Origin: an uncultured Bacilli bacterium
Lineage (GTDB): Bacteria > Bacillota_I > Bacilli_A > RF39 > UBA660
NCBI GenBank assembly: GCA_947627525.1
Contig: CANQWJ010000078.1
Span: 1 to 6,178, forward strand
Direction: 5' to 3'
DNA length: 6,178 nucleotides
Under the pieces are notes generated by a model. The model was not told the DNA's origin. It saw only the letters and a program-made list of their open reading frames with translations, and searched no databases. Positions 1-5,427 of the stretch are shown here, piece after piece; positions within the stretch are counted from its first letter, which is position 1, and the number at the start of each line of letters is the position of its first letter. The translations under genes were made by a program, and so were the position numbers.

Positions 1-1
1 T

Positions 2-649
2 ATTAAAACAGGTTCTGCGCAAGTCGCTTCAAGTAGTGGTTATGATACGGGTGAAGTTATTAAAGGAATTGCGGGAATGTTCCCTAAGGATGACCCTGAA
101 ATTATTTTCTATGTTGCTGCTAAAAAACCAAATGATGGTGCTGGGGGACGTGTAAAACCAATGTCTATGGTCGTTAAAGAAATAGTAACTAATATTAGTA
201 GTTATTATGACATATATGATGATAAGGAAGAAGAAACAGTAAAAGTTGCAACCTATACAGTTCCTAGTATGATAAATAAGAAGACTGTTGATGTTCAAAA
301 AGAATTATCTGATTTCGGTTTAAAAACAATTGTCATTGGTGAAGGGGATAAAATTATTAGTCAATATCCTAAAAGTGGTATTGTTCTAACTAAAAAAGAT
401 ATGGTTATTTTGGTTACTAATGATAAAGAAAAAATTAAAATGCCTAATTTTAAAGGACTAAGTTTAAATGAAGCCAAGACTGTTCTTTCATATTTAAATA
501 TAAAGTATGAAATTGAAGGAAATGGATATGTCACTAGTCAAAGTATAAAAAATGGTACACTTCTTGAAGAAGATATGACTTTAAAATTACAACTAAAAGA
601 GTATTACGTTCAAGAACAGGAAAAACAAGATGAAGAAAAGAAAAAATAA
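2..649 (+). CDS. Penicillin-binding protein (class B type), C-terminal part with two PASTA domains; 5' end outside window
   Basis: This is the last 215 residues of a cell-wall transpeptidase that cross-links peptidoglycan outside the membrane. The reading frame is open from base 2. The fragment begins with IKTGSAQVAS, the KTG active-site box of penicillin-binding transpeptidases (residues 2-4). The end of the transpeptidase fold follows to about residue 75, including the strand EIIFYVAAKKP. Two PASTA domains come next, at about residues 87-139 (starting VPSMINKKTV) and 147-197 (starting MPNFKGLSLNEA), then a charged Lys/Glu tail. PASTA domains bind peptidoglycan stems or beta-lactams in PBP2x and SpoVD-type proteins. 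The SxxK and SxN boxes lie upstream of the window, so FtsI/PBP2x and SpoVD-like roles cannot be told apart. The last 20 bases overlap the next gene, suggesting cotranscription. The ATG at position 77 is internal, not the start. Confidence 0.93.
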   Translation: MKTGSAQVASSSGYDTGEVIKGIAGMFPKDDPEIIFYVAAKKPNDGAGGRVKPMSMVVKEIVTNISSYYDIYDDKEEETVKVATYTVPSMINKKTVDVQKELSDFGLKTIVIGEGDKIISQYPKSGIVLTKKDMVILVTNDKEKIKMPNFKGLSLNEAKTVLSYLNIKYEIEGNGYVTSQSIKNGTLLEEDMTLKLQLKEYYVQEQEKQDEEKKK

Positions 650-1454
650 AAGTAAAAGAATATATTATCTTATCTTTATCTTAGAATTAGTTTTACTACT
701 CGTTTATGGCAATAAAGTAATAACTATAACTGAGTATGAAGTCCAATCACCAAAGATAACTGAAGAAATAAAGATTGCGCAAATATCCGATTTACACAAT
801 GGTCGTTTTGGCAATATGTTAGAGAAAAAATTACAATATATCAATCCTGATTTCATTGCCATAACAGGTGACTTAATTGACTCTAATAAGCTAAATCTTG
901 ATTTAACTATTAAATATTTAAAAGATATGCTAGATATTGCTCCTGTTTTTTATGTTAGTGGTAACCATGAAGGATGGGCTAGTGATATCTATGATACTTT
1001 GTTAGAAAAAATGCAAAAAATGGGTGTTACTATTTTAAATGGTGAGAGTAGGGAACTAAGTGTTAATGAAAATAAAATAATTGTTATGGGTATTGATGAT
1101 CCGTCTATTAACAACAATATAAATCAGTTAGATAATTTACTATATGATCGAAATGAATTTGTTTTACTATTGTCACATCGTCCAGAATTATTTGAATTAT
1201 ACCAAAATCGTGGCATTGATTTAGTTTTAACAGGACATGCCCATGGTGGTCAATTTAGAATTCCTTTTGTTGGTGGTGTTATTGCTCCTAATCAAGGCTT
1301 TTTTCCCAAATATAGTTCGGGTATGTTTTCTAGTAACGATAATACGAAAATGATTGTTAGTCGGGGAATAGGTAATAGTGTTATTCCTCTTCGTATTAAT
1401 AATCCACCAGAAATTGTTGTTGTTAAATTAGTAAGTAAAGAAAAAGAGACTTAA
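630..1454 (+). CDS. Membrane-anchored metallophosphoesterase (YaeI/YkuE-like)
   Basis: This is a calcineurin-like phosphoesterase of 274 residues that uses a two-metal centre to cleave a phosphoester. The full set of metal motifs is visible: SDLHN (D54, H56), GDLID (D81), GNHE (N112, H113), LSHRPE (H183) and GHAHGGQ (H203, H205). The order and spacing match the YaeI/YkuE group. A Lys/Arg-rich N-terminus (MKKRKNKSKR) precedes one hydrophobic segment at about residues 11-27, so the catalytic domain should sit outside the membrane. A weak AGGA site at 618-621 lies 8 bases before the ATG. The start lies inside the end of the penicillin-binding protein gene, in another frame, so translational coupling is likely. 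The substrate is unknown: YaeI/LpxH-type relatives act on UDP-diacylglucosamine, but a Gram-positive substrate could be a lipid or wall precursor. A shared envelope role with the upstream gene is inference. Confidence 0.9.
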   Translation: MKKRKNKSKRIYYLIFILELVLLLVYGNKVITITEYEVQSPKITEEIKIAQISDLHNGRFGNMLEKKLQYINPDFIAITGDLIDSNKLNLDLTIKYLKDMLDIAPVFYVSGNHEGWASDIYDTLLEKMQKMGVTILNGESRELSVNENKIIVMGIDDPSINNNINQLDNLLYDRNEFVLLLSHRPELFELYQNRGIDLVLTGHAHGGQFRIPFVGGVIAPNQGFFPKYSSGMFSSNDNTKMIVSRGIGNSVIPLRINNPPEIVVVKLVSKEKET

Positions 1455-1469
1455 ATCTGAGTCTCTTTT
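1442..1469. terminator. Bidirectional terminator between convergent genes
   Basis: There is a perfect 10-bp inverted repeat, AAAAGAGACT at 1442-1451 and AGTCTCTTTT at 1460-1469, with an 8-base loop. The run of A on one side and T on the other gives a U-tail in both directions. It lies over the stop codons of the phosphoesterase (1452-1454, in the loop) and of def (1468-1470), so one short element ends both convergent transcripts. Confidence 0.8.
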
Positions 1470-2016
1470 AAATTGCACGATATTTATCTTTATTTTTAAA
1501 TGGTTGCTTTTTATCAATTTTATCGACAAAAAGAATACCATCTAAATGGTCATATTCATGTTGAAAAGCAACAGCTAAATCTTCACGAGCACGGAAACTT
1601 ACTTTTTTTCCGTCCATGTCTTGTCCTTCCATTGTAATTCTAGCATGTCTTGGAACAATTCCTTCAGTTGGGCGATTAACACTTAAACATCCTTCGCCTT
1701 CTTCAACATAAATCATTTCACTAGAAGCACTGACAATTTTAGGATTAATTAAAACATAATTTTTAAACTTTCCTTCTTCATATTCATGAACAACGACAAA
1801 ATAGCGTTTGGGAATTCCCAATTGAATAGCCGCAAGTCCCATTCCAGGTCGTAAATTATATTTTTCACTTTCTTCTGGTATTTGACTTAGACGTAAATGC
1901 TCAATCATATCTTCAATCATTTTTTTATCTTTTTCTTCAAGAGGAAAAACAACATCTTTACTTTTAGTGTGAAGTAATTTGTTCTTTTCATCTAAAATAT
2001 CTTTGTCTTTCAACAT
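1468..2016 (-). CDS. def: Peptide deformylase (type 2, Gram-positive form)
   Basis: This enzyme removes the formyl group from the N-terminal methionine of new proteins in the cytosol, using a bound metal, usually Fe2+. With the start used here it has 182 residues. All three family motifs are present: GMGLAAIQ (residues 58-65), EGCLS with metal ligand C110, and QHEYDH with ligands H153 and H157 and catalytic E154. The N-terminus is long, and the segment between motifs I and II is extended, as in type 2 enzymes of Bacilli. The start was set at the ATG at 2016 because AGGTG at 2027-2023 stands 6 bases upstream. A GTG at 2025 would add three residues but lies within that ribosome site. The gene has its own likely promoter and is separated from its minus-strand neighbour by a terminator. 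It converges on the phosphoesterase gene. Confidence 0.96.
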   Translation of the reverse strand: MLKDKDILDEKNKLLHTKSKDVVFPLEEKDKKMIEDMIEHLRLSQIPEESEKYNLRPGMGLAAIQLGIPKRYFVVVHEYEEGKFKNYVLINPKIVSASSEMIYVEEGEGCLSVNRPTEGIVPRHARITMEGQDMDGKKVSFRAREDLAVAFQHEYDHLDGILFVDKIDKKQPFKNKDKYRAI

Positions 2017-2021
2017 AGAAA

Positions 2022-2027
2022 TCACCT
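2022..2027 (-). promoter_or_regulatory. Ribosome binding site of def (decides the start)
   Basis: AGGTGA on the minus strand lies 6 bases before the ATG at 2016 if AGGTG is taken as the core. The alternative GTG start at 2025-2023 is part of this element and has no purine-rich site at the proper distance upstream, so the ATG is preferred. Confidence 0.65.
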
Positions 2028-2036
2028 ACACACTGT

Positions 2037-2045
2037 ATTTTATCA
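2037..2045 (-). promoter_or_regulatory. Extended -10 promoter of def
   Basis: Read on the minus strand, TGATAAAAT gives TG, one base, then TAAAAT (5 of 6 to TATAAT) at 2042-2037. No good -35 box is seen 16-18 bases upstream, which an extended -10 can tolerate. The predicted transcript start, near 2030, leaves a leader of about 14 bases that still holds the ribosome site. Confidence 0.5.
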
Positions 2046-2066
2046 CAAAAGTCCTTTAAAATGAAG

Positions 2067-2096
2067 AAAAAAATAAGAAGTAGAAATATCTACTTC
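2067..2096 (-). terminator. Terminator of the small minus-strand gene
   Basis: A perfect 8-bp stem, GAAGTAGA and TCTACTTC at 2077-2084 and 2089-2096, has a 4-base loop. On the minus strand it is followed by TTATTTTTTT (2076 down to 2067). It lies just past the stop codon of the 54-residue protein and before the def promoter, so the two minus-strand genes are separate units. Confidence 0.8.
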
Positions 2097-2102
2097 CAAG
2101 TT

Positions 2103-2267
2103 TTATCTTGCGAATCTAGATCCAATAACAATAACTAATAAAATGAATAGTACCAAAATAATGGCATAGTATGATGAATTATTGTTTTGATAAGTTGGAT
2201 AATATGGATAGTATGGATAGTTATTATTGTTTCCACAACAAGTAGATCCTCCACCATAATAATACAT
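2103..2267 (-). CDS. Small Tyr/Asn-rich membrane protein, YjcZ-like
   Basis: This 54-residue protein has a polar, low-complexity front half and a single membrane segment at the end. It begins MYYYGGGSTCCG, followed by an Asn run, three YPY-type triplets (residues 17-25) and NNNSSYY. Residues 35-49 (AIILVLFILLVIVIG) form a hydrophobic helix, and the protein ends SRFAR. This layout, a Gly/Tyr-rich start plus a short LVLFILLVIVIG-type helix, resembles the YjcZ family of small Bacillus proteins often labelled sporulation proteins. That match is by eye and function is not shown. The ATG at 2267 is chosen because AAAGGAGGT stands directly upstream; a start at 2327 would add 20 residues that include the ribosome site itself. 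A paired Cys (C10, C11) is notable. The gene has its own terminator and is divergent from recD2. Confidence 0.8.
   Translation of the reverse strand: MYYYGGGSTCCGNNNNYPYYPYYPTYQNNNSSYYAIILVLFILLVIVIGSRFAR
2193..2219 (-). repeat. Three 9-base coding repeats (YPY/YPY/YPT)
   Basis: Three consecutive 9-base units of the form TAT-CCA-TAC/TAT/ACT on the minus strand encode YPY, YPY and YPT in the small membrane protein. The units differ in only a few bases, so recent slippage or duplication is likely. The repeat number may vary between strains. Confidence 0.6.
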
Positions 2268-2273
2268 AGCACG

Positions 2274-2282
2274 ACCTCCTTT
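2274..2282 (-). promoter_or_regulatory. Strong ribosome binding site of the small membrane protein
   Basis: AAAGGAGGT on the minus strand is an almost complete match to the 16S rRNA tail. It lies 7 bases (from GGAGG) before the ATG at 2267. It fixes this ATG as the start and suggests strong translation. Confidence 0.85.
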
Positions 2283-2291
2283 ACTATTACT

Positions 2292-2297
2292 AATATA
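2292..2297 (-). promoter_or_regulatory. Possible -10 box for the small membrane protein
   Basis: TATATT on the minus strand (5 of 6 to TATAAT) lies 10-20 bases before the ribosome site. No convincing -35 box is seen at 16-18 bases. In such AT-rich sequence a chance match is easy, and a sporulation sigma factor site can be neither shown nor excluded. Confidence 0.3.
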
Positions 2298-2373
2298 GTT
2301 TATTTTAAATTTATTAAAATGACACAACTATGGTTTAGAGATTTGTCTTGTTCGATTGTTTTTTTCTTCTTTT

Positions 2374-2382
2374 TGATATAAA
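2374..2382 (+). promoter_or_regulatory. Extended -10 promoter of the recD2 unit
   Basis: TGATATAAA reads as TG, one base, then TATAAA (5 of 6 to TATAAT). The -35 region (near 2354-2359, GATTGT) is poor. A start near 2389 would give a leader of about 18 bases containing GGAGG at 2396-2400, 7 bases before the recD2 ATG. Confidence 0.5.
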
Positions 2383-2407
2383 ATGAAAGAGGTTTGGAGG
2401 CGAAGAT

Positions 2408-4618
2408 ATGAGTTCATTCATCAAAGGAAAATATCGTAGAAGCTTATTTAATGGCGAAAATGGCTATATTGTTGGCCTTTTTAAGATTAGTGATGCGGAC
2501 GAAGAAAATCAAGATTTAATAGGGGAAACAGTTGTTTTTACTGGTTATTTTATTGAGTTAAATGAAAATGATACTTATGTTTTTAATGGTAAGTTTATTA
2601 TTCATCAAAAGTATGGGGAACAATTTAATGTGGAATCTTATGAAAGATGTATGCCCGAAGAAAAAGATAGTATTGTTGAGTTCCTTTCAAGTGGCTTATT
2701 CAAAGGAATAGGGGAAAAGAAGGCTCAAAAAATCGTTGATGTTTTAGGAAAAGAAACTTTAAATATCATACTGGAAAACCCTAATAATTTATTATTGATA
2801 AAAGGAATAACTGCCAAAAATGTTTCGGATTTACATGATACTTTGGAAGAATATCAAGCGAGTTATAAAATCGTTTTAGCTTTAAATGATTTAGGTTTTG
2901 CGACAAAGGACAGTATGATTATTTATAATCATTATCACAGTCGTACTTTGGATGTCATCGATGAAAATATATATCGTTTATATGAAGATATAAAAGAAAT
3001 ATCTTTTAAAAAGGTTGATGTGATTGCTTTAAAGAGTGGTTATGCCAATGACGATTTGCGCCGCATTAAAGCATCAATTCTTTACGTCATGAATGAAGTT
3101 TGTAATACTTATGGGCATAGTTATTTATATTTTGATGAGATCTATAATTTTGTCAATCGTTGTTTAAATTGTTTTATTGGTGAAGATAAATATTCTTCTT
3201 CACTCAATAGTTTAGTACTTGATTTAAAAGTGATTAAAGAAGATACGCGTTACTTTTTAAAAGAAATGTATGAAGATGAAATGTTAATTGTTAATAGGAT
3301 TCATTATTTATCAGGATTAAATAGACAAAAAATAAAGAATCTTGATACGATGATTCATGAGTTAGAAGAATCCCAAGACATAAAGTATAATGATGAACAA
3401 TTATTAGCTATTAGAAAGTCTCAAGAAAATCATTTCTTAATAATTACGGGTGGTCCTGGAACGGGAAAGACGACTATCGTTAAAGCCATTGTCGATTTAT
3501 ATCAAGATATTACCGGACTAGGATATGATAAATTAACTGAAAAAATTGCTTTACTAGCACCAACGGGTCGAGCTTCAAAGCGTTTATCGGAGACGACTAA
3601 TTTACCAGCTTATACCATTCATCGCTTTTTGAAATGGAATAAAGAATTAGATCATTTTCAAATAAATGAATACAACAAGAGTGATGTTGAATTTGTCATC
3701 ATTGATGAAGGTAGTATGGTTGATGTCAATTTATTGGCTTCTCTTTTTAGGGGACTTCGCAGTGATACAAAAATAATTATTGTTGGTGATTATAATCAAC
3801 TTCCAAGTGTTGGTCCAGGACAAGTCTTAAAAGATTTAATTGAAAGTGATGTTTTAGATGTCATTAAATTAAATTATTTATATCGTCAAAGTAGTGATTC
3901 GAATATTATTAATCTTGCTTATGATATCAATGGTGGAAATGTTGATGAAAAAATCTTCAATAAGGGTAGTGACTTATTTTTTAAAGAAGCTGATAGTATT
4001 GATATATTGGAACAAGTTAAAAGAATTTGTCACAGTTATAAAAATATAGATTACAAAGATTTTCAAATTTTAGTTCCCATGTATAAAACTTTAAATGGTA
4101 TTGATAATATTAATCGGGCAGCCCAAGAAATATTTAATCCTAAATCACCTTTGAAGAAAGAAATTAAAGTAGGAGATGTCCTATATCGTGAAAATGATAA
4201 AGTCTTACAACTTACGAATATGCCCGAAGAGAACATCTTTAATGGCGATCTTGGTATCATTAAAAAAATTGATAAAAAAGAAATTGTTGTTGATTTTGAT
4301 GATAATGAAGTACGTTTTACACCAGCTAATTTTAATAAGTTTCAATTGGGTTATGCCATAAGTATTCATAAGGCCCAAGGAAGTGAATTTAAGACCGTTG
4401 TCTTACCCGTTACTAGAGAATACAATAAAATGTTATATCGTAAACTTTATTATACTGGTATAACAAGAGCTAAAAAAGAATTATATATGATTGGTGACTT
4501 AATATATTTAAGAAAAGCATCGCAAAATAATGATTCAGATATTAGAAGAACGACTATTAAAGAACGCATGATTAAAGTAGTGGAGGAAAGAGATGAACAA
4601 GTTAAAAAAGAAAATTAA
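2408..4618 (+). CDS. recD2: RecD2-type ATP-dependent DNA helicase (SF1B, YrrC-like)
   Basis: This 736-residue helicase moves 5'-3' on single-stranded DNA and acts in repair and replication-fork upkeep, in bacteria where it works without RecBC. Its length fits the RecD2 group (about 700-850). The N-terminal OB-like region (1-75) and helix-hairpin-helix repeats (KGIGEKKA near 99-106 and KGITAKN near 132-138) mark RecD2 rather than RecBCD RecD. Helicase motifs follow: Walker A GGPGTGKTT (348-356, K354), Walker B DEGSMVD (433-439), GDYNQLPSVGPGQ from 460, YRQ (492-494), SIHKAQGSE (652-660) and YTGITRAKK (682-690). All the motifs are intact. The Walker B has Gly where Ala or Ser is usual. GGAGG at 2396-2400 supports the start. 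The last 26 bases overlap the next gene, so the two are probably translated together. Whether this genome also has AddAB cannot be seen here. Confidence 0.96.
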   Translation: MSSFIKGKYRRSLFNGENGYIVGLFKISDADEENQDLIGETVVFTGYFIELNENDTYVFNGKFIIHQKYGEQFNVESYERCMPEEKDSIVEFLSSGLFKGIGEKKAQKIVDVLGKETLNIILENPNNLLLIKGITAKNVSDLHDTLEEYQASYKIVLALNDLGFATKDSMIIYNHYHSRTLDVIDENIYRLYEDIKEISFKKVDVIALKSGYANDDLRRIKASILYVMNEVCNTYGHSYLYFDEIYNFVNRCLNCFIGEDKYSSSLNSLVLDLKVIKEDTRYFLKEMYEDEMLIVNRIHYLSGLNRQKIKNLDTMIHELEESQDIKYNDEQLLAIRKSQENHFLIITGGPGTGKTTIVKAIVDLYQDITGLGYDKLTEKIALLAPTGRASKRLSETTNLPAYTIHRFLKWNKELDHFQINEYNKSDVEFVIIDEGSMVDVNLLASLFRGLRSDTKIIIVGDYNQLPSVGPGQVLKDLIESDVLDVIKLNYLYRQSSDSNIINLAYDINGGNVDEKIFNKGSDLFFKEADSIDILEQVKRICHSYKNIDYKDFQILVPMYKTLNGIDNINRAAQEIFNPKSPLKKEIKVGDVLYRENDKVLQLTNMPEENIFNGDLGIIKKIDKKEIVVDFDDNEVRFTPANFNKFQLGYAISIHKAQGSEFKTVVLPVTREYNKMLYRKLYYTGITRAKKELYMIGDLIYLRKASQNNDSDIRRTTIKERMIKVVEERDEQVKKEN

Positions 4619-5084
4619 TTTTTTAACAATAATTATATTATTATTAGTTTTAGTCATATTAATAATGATTATTCTTTTTGTGAGAAATAGTTTAAATACT
4701 CCTAAATGTGATGAAAAAGAACCTGTTAAAAAGGAAATTTCTAAAAATGAAGAACTAGATAATTATGAATATATTGGTATTTATAATTATGAAGAAGATA
4801 AAGAGTGTGGGAATGACATGAATCTTGTTTTAACAAGTGATTATAGTGCTATCTTTTATGTTGGTGATTGTCATAATAAAGCATATTATTATGGTAAATA
4901 TCGTATCGTTGATAATAAAATTAATCTCTATTCTTTAACTTTAGAAGACTCAACTAATGATGTTGAAATGAAAGTTGAAGATGATAGTATTTACTTTAAT
5001 TTGACAGAAGATAACCAATACATTACTTCTTCTTATGGTCGTAGTGAAAGTGTCCGTCTAAAAAAAATGTATAACGCTGTATAA
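4593..5084 (+). CDS. Membrane-anchored protein of unknown function, downstream of and overlapping recD2
   Basis: I do not recognise this 163-residue protein. Lys residues at the N-terminus (MNKLKKK) precede one strong hydrophobic segment at about 9-30, so the rest should lie outside the membrane. It is not a lipoprotein: no Cys follows the hydrophobic core in a lipobox. An acidic/Lys linker (about 40-57) leads to a small beta-rich domain with the pattern GIYNYE, LVLTSDYSAIFYVG, YGKYRIVDNKINLYSL and SIYFNLTED. Such spaced strands with G-x-Y turns resemble small lipocalin/NlpE-like barrel folds, but this is only a by-eye resemblance. Three Cys (39, 72, 93) are present, and 72 and 93 could pair outside the cell. 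GGAGG at 4582-4586, inside recD2, stands 6 bases before the ATG. Its start lies 26 bases before the recD2 stop, so it is cotranscribed with recD2, though a functional link to DNA repair is not implied. Confidence 0.85.
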   Translation: MNKLKKKINFLTIIILLLVLVILIMIILFVRNSLNTPKCDEKEPVKKEISKNEELDNYEYIGIYNYEEDKECGNDMNLVLTSDYSAIFYVGDCHNKAYYYGKYRIVDNKINLYSLTLEDSTNDVEMKVEDDSIYFNLTEDNQYITSSYGRSESVRLKKMYNAV

Positions 5085-5111
5085 AAATCAAATTAATTTC
5101 CATAATAGTAA

Positions 5112-5125
5112 TGGTATATATACCA
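5112..5125 (+). promoter_or_regulatory. 14-base palindrome overlapping a possible extended -10 promoter
   Basis: TGGTATATATACCA is a perfect palindrome in the 70-base gap before the Met-rich small gene. The same bases contain TG, one base, then TATATA, the form of an extended -10 box; TTAATT at 5093-5098 is a weak -35 candidate at 16 bases. A promoter here would give a leader of about 28 bases. The palindrome could be a repressor operator, a 5-bp hairpin with a 4-base loop, or chance in AT-rich sequence. It lacks a proper T-tract for a terminator. Confidence 0.35.
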
Positions 5126-5154
5126 ATCATATTTTTGGAAAGAAGGATTTTATT

Positions 5155-5310
5155 ATGAATAAAATGATGTGGCTAATGATGCTTGGCGCAGCAGGATATG
5201 GTGGATTTATGTTATATAAAAAATATAATCCTGACTATATGAAAGATATGAAAAAATATGTTGATAAGATGGCCAATAAAGTTAGTCAAATGAGTGAAAA
5301 TATGATGTAA
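5155..5310 (+). CDS. Met-rich small membrane protein (51 residues), unknown function
   Basis: The frame encodes 51 residues starting MNKMMWLMMLGAAGYGGF. It has AAGGA at 5143-5147, 7 bases before the ATG, ends in TAA, and is followed within 5 bases by a clear terminator, all of which support a real gene. Residues 4-20 form a short hydrophobic, Gly-containing segment, followed by YKKYNPDYMKDMKKYVDKMA and a polar amphipathic tail rich in Lys and Met that could form a surface helix. Twelve of 51 residues are Met. The short membrane segment followed by a charged helical tail is reminiscent of small YtxH-like proteins, but I cannot assign a family. It may be read from the recD2 unit or from its own promoter at 5112-5125. 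Confidence 0.75.
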   Translation: MNKMMWLMMLGAAGYGGFMLYKKYNPDYMKDMKKYVDKMANKVSQMSENMM

Positions 5311-5314
5311 TAAG

Positions 5315-5344
5315 AAAATCAAGAGTTAATCTCTTGATTTTTTT
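5315..5344 (+). terminator. Strong intrinsic terminator closing the recD2 unit
   Basis: AAAATCAAGAG (5315-5325) and CTCTTGATTTT (5331-5341) form an 11-bp perfect stem with a TTAAT loop, running into seven T (5338-5344). It lies 5 bases past the stop of the 51-residue gene and separates it from the next gene. Confidence 0.9.
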
Positions 5345-5364
5345 GTCAAGTTTTAGTAAAGATT

Positions 5365-5393
5365 AGAACATTTATAATTTGGAGGCATATAAT
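5365..5393 (+). promoter_or_regulatory. Promoter of the AI-2E-family gene
   Basis: TATAAT at 5388-5393 is a full consensus -10 box. The -35 position at 17 bases (5365-5370) reads AGAACA, with only the last three bases matching TTGACA. Transcription should start near 5400, giving a leader of about 28 bases with GGAG at 5417-5420. It follows directly on a strong terminator, as expected for a new unit. Confidence 0.6.
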
Positions 5394-5427
5394 ATATGAT
5401 ATCATTAATTTAGGATGGAGTGATGAT

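Noticed and set aside
29..298. Minus-strand open frame of 89 codons opposite the penicillin-binding protein
   Set aside because: It lies entirely opposite a clear transpeptidase/PASTA coding region, gives a Phe/Ile/Thr-rich low-complexity product, and has no supporting family motif.
2268..2327. Upstream start adding 20 residues to the small minus-strand protein
   Set aside because: The added codons include the AAAGGAGGT ribosome site and the candidate -10 box, and there is no good site before the ATG at 2327.
2187..2381. Plus-strand open frame of 64 codons over the small minus-strand gene
   Set aside because: It is antisense to the YjcZ-like gene, whose ribosome site and terminator are good. 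The product is a low-complexity Ile/Ser/Thr string, and its end covers the recD2 promoter.
4063..4260. Minus-strand 65-codon frame within recD2
   Set aside because: It is a shadow of conserved helicase coding sequence.
4176..4361. Plus-strand 61-codon frame within recD2
   Set aside because: It is an alternative frame of an intact helicase gene, with no motif or supporting context.
5381..5413. GGAGG followed by a five-codon frame (MISLI, stop) ahead of the AI-2E-family gene, as a leader peptide
   Set aside because: The bases double as a consensus -10 box (TATAAT at 5388-5393), so transcription should start after the GGAGG and near or past the ATG. The mini frame would then lack its ribosome site.
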